A stretch of 40,209 nucleotides of DNA from an uncultured Shewanella sp. (GCF_947495455.1 NZ_CANLZC010000050.1:1-40209), one strand, 5' to 3'; positions 24,731 to 32,694 are shown, counted from the stretch's first letter. Notes: a model not told the origin generated them from the letters alone. Numbers and translations: made by a program.

Positions 24731-25561
24731 TTAGCCCAAATCATTGGCCGTTATTCCTAATTGAGCCAGTACTTGGTGATTAAACTGTAATGTTTCGCAG
24801 GGAGGAATACACAAAGTACTGATGTCAGTTAATCTGGCTTGGGGTAAATCTTTTAACATTAGCTTATCGATTCTGGGGGATTGAATAGGTAAAGTGGCCG
24901 CCTCATAAAGTATGACTTCATGCTCTAATGGGTACCATTGCTGCAATAAATTCACTAACACTTGTAATTTATCGAAGCTCGTATGAAATTTTGTCAGTGT
25001 ATATTCACCCGCGAGACCTATTTGCCACAAGACTAAATACGCCGCAGGAGAGATAGATTGCTGATAAAACATGAATTGACTGGCTTCAATACTTTGGTGA
25101 CCAGAAGTGGCAGGATCTACGCCTAAATCGGCCCAAAGGCAAGCCTCTGCCGACACACCAGGCTCCATATGGGCAAAGTAACCTTCATTCTGCAACTGCT
25201 CAATGGCTCGATGACCCACACAGGCAAAAACACCAGGATGACCGTATAAGGCGCAGACCACTTGTTTGCCTAAACGCACTTCAGTAACAATGGCATCCAC
25301 CATTTGTGCATAGGTATCGCGACGGTTTTTAACCTCACCCTTTTGTGCATAAAAAGGCTGTAAACTGCGAACATTCTTATTTAAACGTTTCACCCAGCGC
25401 TCGGCAAAACCATCGGGCATTAAACTGAAGACCAGATCCGCTTGTTCAATATAACTTTGACTTAATACCGTGATTTGCCCAGCAAGGTTTAATCCTGTTC
25501 CCACACAAACTAAACGCCCTTTCTTCTGGCTGGCTACACTTTTGCTATCCATATCTTTCAT
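24731..25561 (-). CDS. Borosin alpha-N-methyltransferase (SonM-like)
   Basis: 276-aa SAM-dependent methyltransferase of the tetrapyrrole methylase fold that should methylate backbone amides of the nearby precursor. Evidence: VGTGL (20-24) at the SAM-binding N-terminus; Tyr 71, Arg 80 and Tyr 84, which keep the 9- and 4-residue spacing of the catalytic Tyr-Arg-Tyr of OphMA and SonM as I recall them; YGHPGVF (106-112); and PGVSAEACLWADLGVDP (134-150), typical of the borosin clade rather than of precorrin or uroporphyrinogen enzymes. No cobalamin or siroheme gene is near. Unlike fungal borosins the substrate is not fused to the enzyme. The ATG at 25561 has GAG 3 nt upstream; Met 4 is an alternative. 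It is the first gene of a minus-strand group running into the precursor. Confidence 0.85.
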   Translation of the reverse strand: MKDMDSKSVASQKKGRLVCVGTGLNLAGQITVLSQSYIEQADLVFSLMPDGFAERWVKRLNKNVRSLQPFYAQKGEVKNRRDTYAQMVDAIVTEVRLGKQVVCALYGHPGVFACVGHRAIEQLQNEGYFAHMEPGVSAEACLWADLGVDPATSGHQSIEASQFMFYQQSISPAAYLVLWQIGLAGEYTLTKFHTSFDKLQVLVNLLQQWYPLEHEVILYEAATLPIQSPRIDKLMLKDLPQARLTDISTLCIPPCETLQFNHQVLAQLGITANDLG

Positions 25562-26356
25562 TAACTCGATCCATTTTCCTAACCATGCAAACTTTAGCCA
25601 TTAAACTTAATGAGCAGATTAAATCATCAACTGACAAACGAGAGGTGACTGCTTTTTTATTATTTTTGCCAATTATTTTCGCCATAGTTTTATTATTTTT
25701 ATTATTATGCTGTTACTTGTAAGTCATTTTATTTCAAATGCTTTATTGCAAATGCTCAAAGCGAAACACTGGCCGTAATCACGACTTGCAACGAATCTAC
25801 AACCAAGCTCTGTTCAAAAAAAACACCCAACCTGTGACGAAAAAAAGCCTTCCCTGTGACCAAAGAGTGTCCTATTAAAAGGCTTTTATGTTCCCAACAA
25901 GCAATCTACATTAAATACAGCTTTTTTCCAACATTTTTATCACAAAGGTAACCAAAAAGACTGAAATTATTTAAGTTTCTTCACTCCAAAGAAGATTCAA
26001 ATACAAAATGCTGTATATTCAGATAATAAGGATAGGTAATCAATCGGTTTCAGTCTTTGAAAGACTCCAGCACCTTTAAAAGCGTTAAGTACACACTAAA
26101 TTAATCAATCATCAATGCTTCACGCCTCAAAAACGCATCACCAACAGATAGCACTCACAAATAGGTACCATTCATTGAATTTTACACAATTTCATTGAAC
26201 TATTACGAAATGAGTGACTCCATATAAGATCAATGTTATAAACTTGTATGTCTTACAGGTTACACAGGGCCAAGCCACAGGTTGTAAGATATCCCTTGTC
26301 AGCAAGGGGAGTGCTTGGTTATCATAAACACAGATTTTTATGAAGTAGCGCATTCA
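25562..26356. other. Long intergenic region between borosin and bamE genes
   Basis: About 795 nt of AT-rich sequence between divergent genes, so it must hold both promoters. I see no convincing ORF. Notable pieces: repeated TTATTATTTTT/ATTATT tracts at 25657-25709; two CCTGTGAC words at 25831 and 25853; AAAAGCCTT (25843-25851) complementary to AAGGCTTTT (25879-25887); and near-direct repeats of TTCATTGAA at 26172 and 26192. Confidence 0.5.
26293..26308 (+). promoter_or_regulatory. GC-rich hairpin in bamE leader
   Basis: CCCTTG (26293-26298) and CAAGGG (26303-26308) enclose a TCAG tetraloop about 50 nt before the bamE ATG. It is more GC-rich than its surroundings and has no U-run; role unknown. 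Confidence 0.35.
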
Positions 26357-26788
26357 ATGACAATTAAAAAACAAAGTCTGACTTTATTGGGCGCCGCTGC
26401 GCTCTCGTTATCACTTAGTGCATGTAGTGTATTTGATTGGTTAATCTACAAACCTAATGTTGCCCAAGGTAACTACATGGAAAAACAGCAAGTTGAAAAA
26501 CTGCGCATGCAAATGACCAAAGAGCAAGTTCAGTATATTCTTGGTCGACCCGTTATTCATGACAGTTTTGCTGACGATACTTGGTATTATGTATACCATT
26601 TTAAAAGTGGACGTGATGCGAGCATCATACATAAAGAACTCATCATTCGCTTTGTTGACGATAAGCTGGTTCAAGCGGAAGGGGATTATGATTTAAGTCC
26701 TGATTTTAATACGCCTCTGGAACAGAGTAAGTTACCGGATCTCAACACTTCGGCGACAAATGACATTAATAATGAATCCCCCAAATAA
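26357..26788 (+). CDS. bamE: Outer membrane assembly lipoprotein BamE
   Basis: 143-aa lipoprotein of the SmpA/OmlA family, a small subunit of the BAM complex that inserts beta-barrel proteins into the outer membrane. The start at ATG 26357 gives a normal signal peptide with lipobox SLSAC (Cys 23); the upstream extension to a TTG at 26315 would spoil it. Family motifs: YKPNVAQGNYM, then the MTKEQVQYILGRP segment, WYYVYHF, and a final beta strand LIIRFVDDKLVQAEG. A short polar, Asn/Ser-rich tail follows. The gene lies next to ratB-ratA and smpB, as in many gammaproteobacteria. Confidence 0.93.
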   Translation: MTIKKQSLTLLGAAALSLSLSACSVFDWLIYKPNVAQGNYMEKQQVEKLRMQMTKEQVQYILGRPVIHDSFADDTWYYVYHFKSGRDASIIHKELIIRFVDDKLVQAEGDYDLSPDFNTPLEQSKLPDLNTSATNDINNESPK

Positions 26789-26800
26789 TAAGTAAAAGGC

Positions 26801-26836
26801 AATCAATAAAAGTAATCAATAAAAGTAATCAGTAAA
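26801..26836. repeat. 13-bp tandem repeat after bamE
   Basis: AATCAATAAAAGT occurs twice head to tail (26801-26813, 26814-26826) and is followed by a degenerate third copy starting AATCAGTAAA. Confidence 0.8.
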
Positions 26837-26875
26837 CGCACTACACAAGAAGATAGCAATAAGAGAGCAAAATTA

Positions 26876-26913
26876 AGCACACTCAATAATCCATATTATC
26901 GGTGCGCTTTTAT
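26876..26913 (+). terminator. Likely bamE terminator
   Basis: AGCACACTCAATAAT and ATTATCGGTGCGCT form an imperfect stem with a short loop, and TTTTATT follows directly. It is in the right place for the end of bamE transcripts. Confidence 0.45.
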
Positions 26914-26951
26914 TGATTAAAATGTACTAATACAGATAAAGCTAGGATGCA

Positions 26952-26984
26952 GAAAAACAAGGAGCTTAGCTAAAACCTAAGCTC
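26952..26984 (-). terminator. Terminator of ratA-ratB
   Basis: On the minus strand GAGCTTAG (26984-26977), a 7-nt loop, and CTAAGCTC (26969-26962) form a perfect 8-bp stem, followed by CTTGTTTTT. The stem begins in the ratB stop codon. Confidence 0.65.
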
Positions 26985-27324
26985 TGCCGCCGGTTATCTT
27001 ATTTGCACGGCCCTCATTTTTCGCTTTTTCAGCACGTCTACGCCGTACATCTTTTGGATCTGCAATTAATGGCCGATAAATTTCAATGCGTTGACCAGGT
27101 TGAATGATATCATCATGTTTAATCAGGCGACTAAATATGCCTAATTTAACTTTTTCAAGATCAAGTTCGGGAAAATAAGCACTGATGCCACTTTGCTTGA
27201 CAACGTCAATACAAGTCGTGCCAGCTGATACTTTAATTTGCACTCTTTTTTGCAAATGAGGTAAGGCATAGATCACTTCGACATTAAATGGCGCCTGTTC
27301 CGCCACACTTTCTATTGCACTCAT
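26977..27324 (-). CDS. ratB: RnfH/RatB family ubiquitin-like protein
   Basis: 115-aa beta-grasp protein of the UPF0125/RnfH family. The start region FNVEVIYALPHLQKRVQIKVSAGTT, the central GIFSRLIKHDDIIQPGQRIEIYRPL and the basic tail ADPKDVRRRRAEKAK are typical. Its function is not established; it is named for its operon with RatA. The ATG overlaps the ratA stop as ATGA, so the two are translationally coupled. Confidence 0.9.
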   Translation of the reverse strand: MSAIESVAEQAPFNVEVIYALPHLQKRVQIKVSAGTTCIDVVKQSGISAYFPELDLEKVKLGIFSRLIKHDDIIQPGQRIEIYRPLIADPKDVRRRRAEKAKNEGRANKITGGRA

Positions 27325-27755
27325 GAATGATATACCACTTTAGCCCGCCCCGTAAAAGCCGATACCATTGACGACATCAACTCTTTAAAGACTTTACCAA
27401 AAGCTTTTTCAACGAGGAAATTTGAAAATTCAAAATTCAGTTCAAAATCAATTTGACAGGCATCTTCAGCCAGTTCTGTAAATCGCCATTCACCATGAAG
27501 ATACTTAAACGGGCCATTTTCTAACATTAGATGGATTCTTTTTCCTGGCTCCAATTGGTTGCGAGTCGTAAAACTCTTAGTGATCCCGGCTTTGGCCACA
27601 TCAACTGAAGCCAACATGGTTTCGCCGTCAAAAGTCAACACTTTGCCTCCCACGCAGCCAGGTAAAAACTCTTGATAAGAATTCACATCATTAACAAGAT
27701 CATACATCTGCATGGCACTAAAACGGACTAACACACTGCGAGAGATCTGTGTCAT
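27321..27755 (-). CDS. ratA: RatA family START-domain protein
   Basis: 144-aa coenzyme Q-binding/START-like protein. In E. coli RatA (PasT) has been described as a ribosome-association toxin and also linked to ubiquinone-dependent respiration, so the exact role is debated. Pattern: ISRSVLVRFSAMQMYDLVNDVNSY at the start, EFLPGC, then FSNFLVEKAFGKVF near the C-terminus. I take ATG 27755 as the start, with AGGCGAT upstream; the open frame reaches a TTG at 27773. It forms a two-gene operon with ratB, divergent from smpB. Confidence 0.9.
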   Translation of the reverse strand: MTQISRSVLVRFSAMQMYDLVNDVNSYQEFLPGCVGGKVLTFDGETMLASVDVAKAGITKSFTTRNQLEPGKRIHLMLENGPFKYLHGEWRFTELAEDACQIDFELNFEFSNFLVEKAFGKVFKELMSSMVSAFTGRAKVVYHS

Positions 27756-27950
27756 ATCGCCTATTACACTCAACTACTAGCCTTTAATAGGCCGATTTTA
27801 ACATGAAGAGAAGAGAAGGTATATTTTCTTACTCGCCTTTATCAGCCCCAAAATGAACAAAAAAAGAACAAAAAAAGAACAACCTGATTTTGTTGAAAAT
27901 AAATTTACTAAAAAATGCGCATAAGTCATTTCAAATTGTTTGACTCTGAG

Positions 27951-27956
27951 TATAAT
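27951..27956 (+). promoter_or_regulatory. Perfect -10 box just before smpB
   Basis: TATAAT ends 8 nt before the smpB ATG; a poor -35 candidate TTTCAA lies 16 nt upstream. If used, transcription would begin within about two bases of the start codon. Confidence 0.45.
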
Positions 27957-27964
27957 AGCCTGCT

Positions 27965-28450
27965 ATGGCTAAGAAAAAATCAAAAACCCCTAGTGCTTCA
28001 ATTGCTCGTAATAAACGCGCAACCTTCGATTACAAATTTGAAGAAAAATTAGAAGCCGGTTTGTCCCTCATGGGGTGGGAAGTAAAATCTATTCGTATGG
28101 GCAAGGTTAACTTGTCTGAAAGCTATGTATTCCTTAGAGATGGCGAAGCCTATTTATTTGGTTGTACCATAGCCCCACTCAACACAGCATCCACACATGT
28201 TGTGTGCGATCCTATGCGTTCAAGAAAACTCCTCTTGAAGCGCCGAGAGTTAGATAAATTACAAGGTCTCGTTGATCGTAAAGGCTATTCTATCGTACCT
28301 ATTTCCATGTATTGGCAGAAAGGCGCTTGGGTCAAAATAGAAATAGGCCTTGGTAAAGGTAAAAAAGAACATGATAAGCGTGACGATACCAAAGATCGTG
28401 AATGGCAAATAGAAAAAGCCCGTACTATTAAAAATTCTGTACGCCAATAA
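27965..28450 (+). CDS. smpB: SsrA-binding protein SmpB
   Basis: 161-aa RNA-binding protein that carries tmRNA to stalled ribosomes in trans-translation. Family motifs: [21 protein letters not shown] at the start, [26 protein letters not shown], and the C-terminal helix region [18 protein letters not shown]. Length is normal. The ATG has no Shine-Dalgarno sequence and an in-frame TAG lies six nucleotides upstream, so the start cannot be moved far; a TATAAT box immediately upstream suggests a leaderless or nearly leaderless mRNA. Its RNA partner ssrA is the next gene, 83 nt downstream. Confidence 0.96.
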   Translation: MAKKKSKTPSASIARNKRATFDYKFEEKLEAGLSLMGWEVKSIRMGKVNLSESYVFLRDGEAYLFGCTIAPLNTASTHVVCDPMRSRKLLLKRRELDKLQGLVDRKGYSIVPISMYWQKGAWVKIEIGLGKGKKEHDKRDDTKDREWQIEKARTIKNSVRQ

Positions 28451-28492
28451 GCACACTTATTAAACAAACAGTTGTTAATCGCTATAAACTGC

Positions 28493-28521
28493 TTGGTGAT
28501 ATGCCATTAAGCAGTTACAAT
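28493..28521 (+). promoter_or_regulatory. Predicted ssrA promoter
   Basis: TTGGTG (28493-28498) and TACAAT (28516-28521) are 17 nt apart; transcription would start about 6 nt before the mature tmRNA 5' end. Confidence 0.5.
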
Positions 28522-28533
28522 TATTTTGTACTT

Positions 28534-28889
28534 GGGGGCGATTCTGGATTCGACAAGATTCTCGAAACCCTGGGAGCATGCCGAGGGGCGGTTGGCCTCG
28601 TAAAAAGCCGCACTGTTATAGTTGCAAACGACGATAACATCACTCTAGCAGCTTAGGCTAGCTAGCCATCTTGCTCACGTTTATCAAATGGGCAGAGTAT
28701 ATAGATGGTCACCTTTACATTTGATAGCGAGGGAACCACGTTCAGGGGTGAACCGCGAAACAGTACTGAACTCGCCAATTGCAATCCTGTCTTTCGGAGT
28801 GTACTTGGTTAACCAAAAGAGAGACTAAGCATGTAGTGCCTTGGATGTAGGCTTTTTGGACGCGGGTTCGAGCCCCGCCGCCTCCACCA
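28534..28889 (+). ncRNA. ssrA: tmRNA (SsrA)
   Basis: Transfer-messenger RNA that rescues stalled ribosomes. The 5' end GGGGGCGATTCTGGATTCGAC and the 3' end, with a GGGTTCGAGCCCC T-arm and CGCCTCC-ACCA, pair into a 7-bp acceptor stem; CCA is encoded. The tag frame runs from GCA at 28624 to TAG at 28654-28656 and encodes ANDDNITLAA, close to the enterobacterial ANDDNYALAA. Length (356 nt) is normal. It stands next to smpB, its protein partner. Confidence 0.97.
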
Positions 28890-28895
28890 ATTATA

Positions 28896-28927
28896 ACAAA
28901 GGGTTAGCCGAAAGGTTAACCCTTTGT
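28896..28927 (+). terminator. tmRNA terminator hairpin
   Basis: ACAAAGGGTTAGCC (28896-28909) and GGTTAACCCTTTGT (28914-28927) form a 14-bp stem with one G-U, closed by a GAAA tetraloop. No U-run follows, but the stem is very stable. Confidence 0.65.
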
Positions 28928-29514
28928 CACATCTGAATGGCGACAAAATAGCTGACAGCAACAGACAAATCAATATCAATTACCAAGCTCTCAATTACAA
29001 ATAAGCGAAAAAAGTTGATTATTTTTCCATCATAAGTTAGCAGATATGTCATTCATAATAAATATTACTTTTAATAAAAAATATTAACAATTTCACTTTT
29101 ATAATACACTGAAGTTTAATACAATAATCTCGTTTTAGACTTTTGTTGCTTCTAAATATCATTGCATAAACATATCACCTTAATTCAATCAAAACCTTAA
29201 CCCGCAACAAAAACACACATCAAAACAAACACAAAAACAATATAATAATCACATATAAAGAACAACACTTCGAAATTTTCATCATCATTATTTACATAGG
29301 TATCCTGTTAATACTCAGAGTGGTTAACAATAATTAATAGTCTTCTTCCTTTATTGACTTACCCATAGACTCTGTTCTAGTGTTTATGTATAGGGTTATT
29401 TTTTCTTGTCCTTTTGCTCTCTCACCTTAAATTGAGCTGAGACCGTTAAATCGCATTGTTAAAAAAACAGCCTTCCTCTTGTGCAAATTTGAATTACCTA
29501 TGGAGGTAGTTGTT
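28928..29514. other. AT-rich intergenic region after ssrA
   Basis: Nearly 590 nt of very AT-rich DNA between the tmRNA terminator and the CBS-domain gene. I see no ORF, integrase remnant or copy of the tmRNA 3' end. A TTGACT at 29354 might be part of a promoter for the next gene, but no matching -10 at standard spacing is clear. Confidence 0.5.
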
Positions 29515-30075
29515 ATGAGAAATTTGGATCTTTTTAGTACCGCATCTATCGATCACTTACTTTGGTCGTCTGAAGAAGATATCACTGAGCTTAATTCTCC
29601 TGCTATATCGATTTTTACTGACTTCGACCACTCTTTACCATTAGTGGTTGACGCTCGCACTACCGCAGTTGAGACTGTAGAAATAATGGAAAAAACCCAT
29701 GCCTATATGCGACTCGTCGTCGATAAAAATAATACTTTTTTAGGCATAGTAACAAAAGACGAATTACTAGAACGAAAAATATTAAAACAAGCACAAGCGA
29801 TGGGAGAGTCTCGACATGAACTATCCATTCGAGACATGATGATCCCCAGAGAGTCTTTACTCGCTCTTGATTATCACCAAATAAAGTCTGCGAAAGTCAG
29901 CGATGTCATTCGAGCATTACAAACCAATGGATTACATCATATATTGGTTATTGATCAAAAAAGGCACCATATAAGAGGGCTCATTTCTGCAAATGATATT
30001 TCACGAAAGCTTAATATTCCAGTAGACATTACACCACCTCCCTCTTTCCAACAAATTTTTAATGTTGCTTATTAG
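29515..30075 (+). CDS. CBS-pair domain protein
   Basis: 186-aa protein made largely of two CBS domains (~30-90 and ~105-170), which together bind adenosyl ligands such as AMP, ATP or SAM. First repeat: LPLVVDARTTAVETVEIMEKTHAYMRLVVDKNNTFLGIVTKDEL in outline, with the typical GIVT; second: SIRDMMIPRESLLALD, then HILVIDQKRHHIRGLISANDI. There is no attached enzyme or transporter domain. ATG 29515 is preceded by GGAGGT (29502-29507) at 7 nt, an excellent ribosome-binding site; the open frame begins further up at a TTG (29479) and an ATG (29500). It stands alone with its own terminator-like hairpin. What it regulates is unknown. Confidence 0.85.
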   Translation: MRNLDLFSTASIDHLLWSSEEDITELNSPAISIFTDFDHSLPLVVDARTTAVETVEIMEKTHAYMRLVVDKNNTFLGIVTKDELLERKILKQAQAMGESRHELSIRDMMIPRESLLALDYHQIKSAKVSDVIRALQTNGLHHILVIDQKRHHIRGLISANDISRKLNIPVDITPPPSFQQIFNVAY

Positions 30076-30092
30076 ATAATTAGCAGTTTCTA

Positions 30093-30121
30093 TTTCAATA
30101 GCCAATAATTGGCTATTGAAA
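30093..30121 (+). terminator. Hairpin after CBS gene
   Basis: TTTCAATAGCCAA (30093-30105) and TTGGCTATTGAAA (30109-30121) are a perfect 13-bp inverted repeat with a TAA loop, 17 nt after the stop. CTAACTTTTC follows. Confidence 0.65.
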
Positions 30122-30461
30122 CTAACTTTTCAATTGGCTCGACTCACTATTAACATTTCAAAAATTAAAAATTATTAACCATCAATCCATACAATATATT
30201 TATATTTAATCTACTATTAAAAACAAGCATTATAAGCAAATCTCATCAATATGATAATGTACTTAATACTGAAAGCATCCAGAAATGAATAAATTAAATG
30301 ATCTACAATTGACACTGGCTCATGATTATTCTGCAGTACATGATATCATTCAACCTTCTAAATACTACTGTCTGTACCTCTTCCGATCGCCATAGCGACA
30401 CCTAAAGCCAATACATCAATAAATAGGCTGTACACAATATGGTTTAAATAAGGAAAATTCG
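30122..30461. other. AT-rich gap upstream of the response regulator
   Basis: 340 nt of AT-rich sequence with no ORF I can support. It must contain the promoter of the response-regulator gene; I cannot pick one with confidence. Confidence 0.4.
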
Positions 30462-31142
30462 ATGGTATACGAACAGTTTATAGCCGTTAATGAAAAAAAA
30501 CCTATCTCGCAAATTCATATTGCTCTTGTCGATGATCAGCCACTAGAAAGACAATACATAGCCAGCCTACTCTCCATTTCTGACAAGATTAACCTTCAAT
30601 GGCAAGCGGAAAATGGGGAAGAGGCACTCAAAAAACTCGAGCAAGAAAAAGTTGATGTACTGCTTTGTGACTTAAGGATGCCTAAGCTCGATGGCATTAG
30701 TACCGTTAAGCGTATGCGAGAAATGAATAATAACCTTCCAGTAATCATGCTGACTACTTTCAGTGATTATCAATTACTTATTGATAGTATTTCTTCAGGG
30801 GCAAATGGCTTTCTATTAAAAGATATGACTTACAATCGATTAATTAAAGCCATCATCCAAGTTAATGATGGCCACTATTTATTTGAAAATGATATACTTG
30901 AACACCTATTGTCCTCTCATAAAAAGAAAGTCAAAAAAACTCAAAAGGATATCAATATTTCCAAAAGAGAGTATGAAATATTATCCTTAATGGCTGGAGG
31001 CTTCTCCAATAAAGACATCGCTAATGCTATTTTTCTTGCCGAAGGAACGGTAAAAAATCATATTTCAGCCTTACTGTTAAAATTAAAAAGCCAAGGTCGC
31101 ACCGAAGCCATTTTAAAAGCACTGAAACTCAGCCTGATTTGA
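30462..31142 (+). CDS. Orphan NarL/FixJ-type response regulator
   Basis: 226-aa two-component response regulator. Receiver domain ~17-135: acidic pair VDDQ (Asp 24, Asp 25), phospho-acceptor Asp 70 in LLCDLRMPKLDG, Thr in MLTTF (~98-99) and Lys 120 in GFLLKDM. A Lys-rich linker follows (HKKKVKKTQKD), then a LuxR-type helix-turn-helix, ISKREYEILSLMAGGFSNKDIANAIFLAEGTVKNHISALLLKL in outline (~165-207). It is expected to bind DNA as a dimer once phosphorylated. AGGA lies 7 nt before the ATG. No histidine kinase gene lies beside it, so partner and targets are unknown. Confidence 0.92.
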   Translation: MVYEQFIAVNEKKPISQIHIALVDDQPLERQYIASLLSISDKINLQWQAENGEEALKKLEQEKVDVLLCDLRMPKLDGISTVKRMREMNNNLPVIMLTTFSDYQLLIDSISSGANGFLLKDMTYNRLIKAIIQVNDGHYLFENDILEHLLSSHKKKVKKTQKDINISKREYEILSLMAGGFSNKDIANAIFLAEGTVKNHISALLLKLKSQGRTEAILKALKLSLI

Positions 31143-31245
31143 TAAAAACTTCACTTTAAATAAGAAAGTTAAATTGAATATAAGCTGATTAAGCAAATGA
31201 AAGAAATCGAGAATAAAACGAAATATCAATAAGAAGTAACAATAC

Positions 31246-31275
31246 TTAGCCACTCAAAAAGTAAAGAGTGGCTAA
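31246..31275. terminator. Bidirectional terminator between the regulator and hpf genes
   Basis: TTAGCCACTC (31246-31255) and GAGTGGCTAA (31266-31275) form a perfect 10-bp stem with a 10-nt A-rich loop between two convergent genes. Modest T-rich flanks occur on both sides. Confidence 0.6.
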
Positions 31276-31284
31276 TTTCTATGA

Positions 31285-31641
31285 TTAAATTAAATCCATT
31301 TCTTGTACTTTTTCATGAGCAATAATAGGAGTTGTACAAGTAGGTTTTTGATGTTTGTCTGCTTTCAATTGCCCTTTGCGATGCTTTAAAGCCGCATCTA
31401 ATTTTTTCCCCGCAGAAGCAATTGCTGGATACATAACATCATGTGTTGCAGATACTGATACACTTGAACCTTCATAATTTGTGCGAATTTCAACTTGAAA
31501 TTCACCATGAACTTTTGAAATAATGGTATCGAGTGATATTAAGGTGGGAAAGTGATTTTCTATTTTTGAGAATTTTTCAGTAATATGAGCTTTAACGCTA
31601 TCGGTAACATCAACGTGGTGACCTGAAAGATTTAATTTCAT
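31285..31641 (-). CDS. hpf: Ribosome hibernation promoting factor (short HPF type)
   Basis: 118-aa HPF/RaiA family protein that binds the 30S decoding region in stationary phase or stress and inactivates ribosomes. Start MKLNLSGHHVDVTDSVKAHI, KFSKIENHF and the DVMYPAIASAGKKLDAALKHRKGQLK helix resemble E. coli HPF more than RaiA, with about 20 extra C-terminal residues. It is too short for the long HPF form with a dimerisation domain. AGGA lies 8 nt before the ATG. Unlike the common arrangement it is not next to rpoN or ptsN here. It stands alone and converges on the response-regulator gene. Confidence 0.88.
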   Translation of the reverse strand: MKLNLSGHHVDVTDSVKAHITEKFSKIENHFPTLISLDTIISKVHGEFQVEIRTNYEGSSVSVSATHDVMYPAIASAGKKLDAALKHRKGQLKADKHQKPTCTTPIIAHEKVQEMDLI

Positions 31642-32103
31642 AGCAATTCCTACTTTAAAGTGTCTTCTTATACAAATTTGCTGGTTTAAAATAAAAATAC
31701 AAGCATAATAGTAAAGAAGAAATTAATACTACAGACACAGGTTCAATAAGAAAAACTCCTATGAACACAGTGCTAATGCTATTACATATTGCGCCAACAA
31801 TGTTCTTGTAGAATAACCTACATGAGCCTATATTTAGTATCAGTGATATTTATCAATCAATAACAGCACTTCTAGGTTAATCAAACATCATCTCACATAG
31901 TCTATTTTAGCTCATAAGGCACATATTTGCTGAGGTTTATTGGCCCCCCTAAGCATTATTTATTCAAAAAGAGATAAGCAGGCATAAGATCAGTGGGTTA
32001 AAGTCAATGAAGCTAACGATAGAAACATAAAGCGCCAATAATAAATACAAATGACAAACATTTAAAAGACAAAATGTTTCAATTTAGAAGGATATAAAGG
32101 ATA
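31642..32103. other. Intergenic region between hpf and purE
   Basis: About 460 nt without a supported gene; purK, the usual partner of purE, is not here. It must contain the hpf promoter. Confidence 0.4.
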
Positions 32104-32133
32104 TGTAAGTGGTGATCTTTATCACCACTTACA
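32104..32133. terminator. purE terminator hairpin
   Basis: TGTAAGTGGTGAT (32104-32116) and ATCACCACTTACA (32121-32133) form a perfect 13-bp stem with a 4-nt loop, 16 nt beyond the purE stop. It lacks a long U-run on either strand. Confidence 0.6.
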
Positions 32134-32149
32134 AAAACAAAGGTCGCGA

Positions 32150-32656
32150 CTAGCCTTTAAGTGCGGCTTGAAGTGCTCGATCTTTCTCACCAACAGCAAG
32201 AGCAGAGTCTGCTCTTTCTTCAAATATCGCTTTCGCTAATTCATCATCAGCAACAGCCAACATTTGAGCGGCTAAGTAACCCGCATTTTTTGCACCCGCT
32301 TTACCAATCGCAACAGTCGCCACAGGTACACCGCCAGGCATCATAACAGTGGAAAGTAATGCATCTTGTCCATGCAATGGACCACAGTCAATTGGCACTC
32401 CAATAACAGGTCGTGTTGTGATCCCTGCGACAGCTCCAGCAAGGTGTGCAGCTAAACCCGCCGCACAAATAAACACTTTACACCCACGTGATTCTGCATC
32501 AGCAACATAACTATGTGTTGCAGCAGGCGTTCTATGAGCCGATGTTACTTTTGCTTCAAATTTAATATTGAATTTTTCCAATATGTCTAATGTACCCTGC
32601 ATTGTAGGTAGATCAGAGTCTGATCCCATTAATACAGCAACAAATGCTTGAGTCAT
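32150..32656 (-). CDS. purE: 5-(carboxyamino)imidazole ribonucleotide mutase PurE
   Basis: 168-aa PurE, which moves the carboxylate of N5-CAIR to make CAIR in purine synthesis. Motifs: [12 protein letters not shown] (phosphate loop), VTSAHRTP with the catalytic His, and [16 protein letters not shown]; then [41 protein letters not shown] in outline. Length and AHRTP motif fit class I. The segment around [17 protein letters not shown] differs from E. coli PurE (as I recall, ALSGVDSLYSIVQMP), so it may belong to another PurE branch. No purK is adjacent. A TATAAT-like -10 lies about 30 nt upstream. Confidence 0.92.
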   Translation of the reverse strand: MTQAFVAVLMGSDSDLPTMQGTLDILEKFNIKFEAKVTSAHRTPAATHSYVADAESRGCKVFICAAGLAAHLAGAVAGITTRPVIGVPIDCGPLHGQDALLSTVMMPGGVPVATVAIGKAGAKNAGYLAAQMLAVADDELAKAIFEERADSALAVGEKDRALQAALKG

Positions 32657-32688
32657 CTTAAATCCTTAGTCAGCCGAAGGTTGCGCGC

Positions 32689-32694
32689 ATTATA
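32689..32694 (-). promoter_or_regulatory. -10 box upstream of purE
   Basis: TATAAT on the minus strand, followed by a GC-rich GCGCGC start region; the -35 is poor (TTACGC at 17 nt). I see no clear PurR operator. Confidence 0.4.

Noticed and set aside
24731..25561. Cobalamin or siroheme biosynthesis methylase
   Set aside because: The fold is shared, but the borosin-type motifs and the adjacent precursor fit better, and no tetrapyrrole genes are near.
26315..26356. TTG-initiated extension of bamE
   Set aside because: It would put a polar stretch before the lipoprotein signal peptide; ATG 26357 restores a normal signal.
28860..29514. Genomic island inserted at ssrA
   Set aside because: No integrase gene and no second copy of the tmRNA 3' end were seen; only the AT-rich composition is suggestive.
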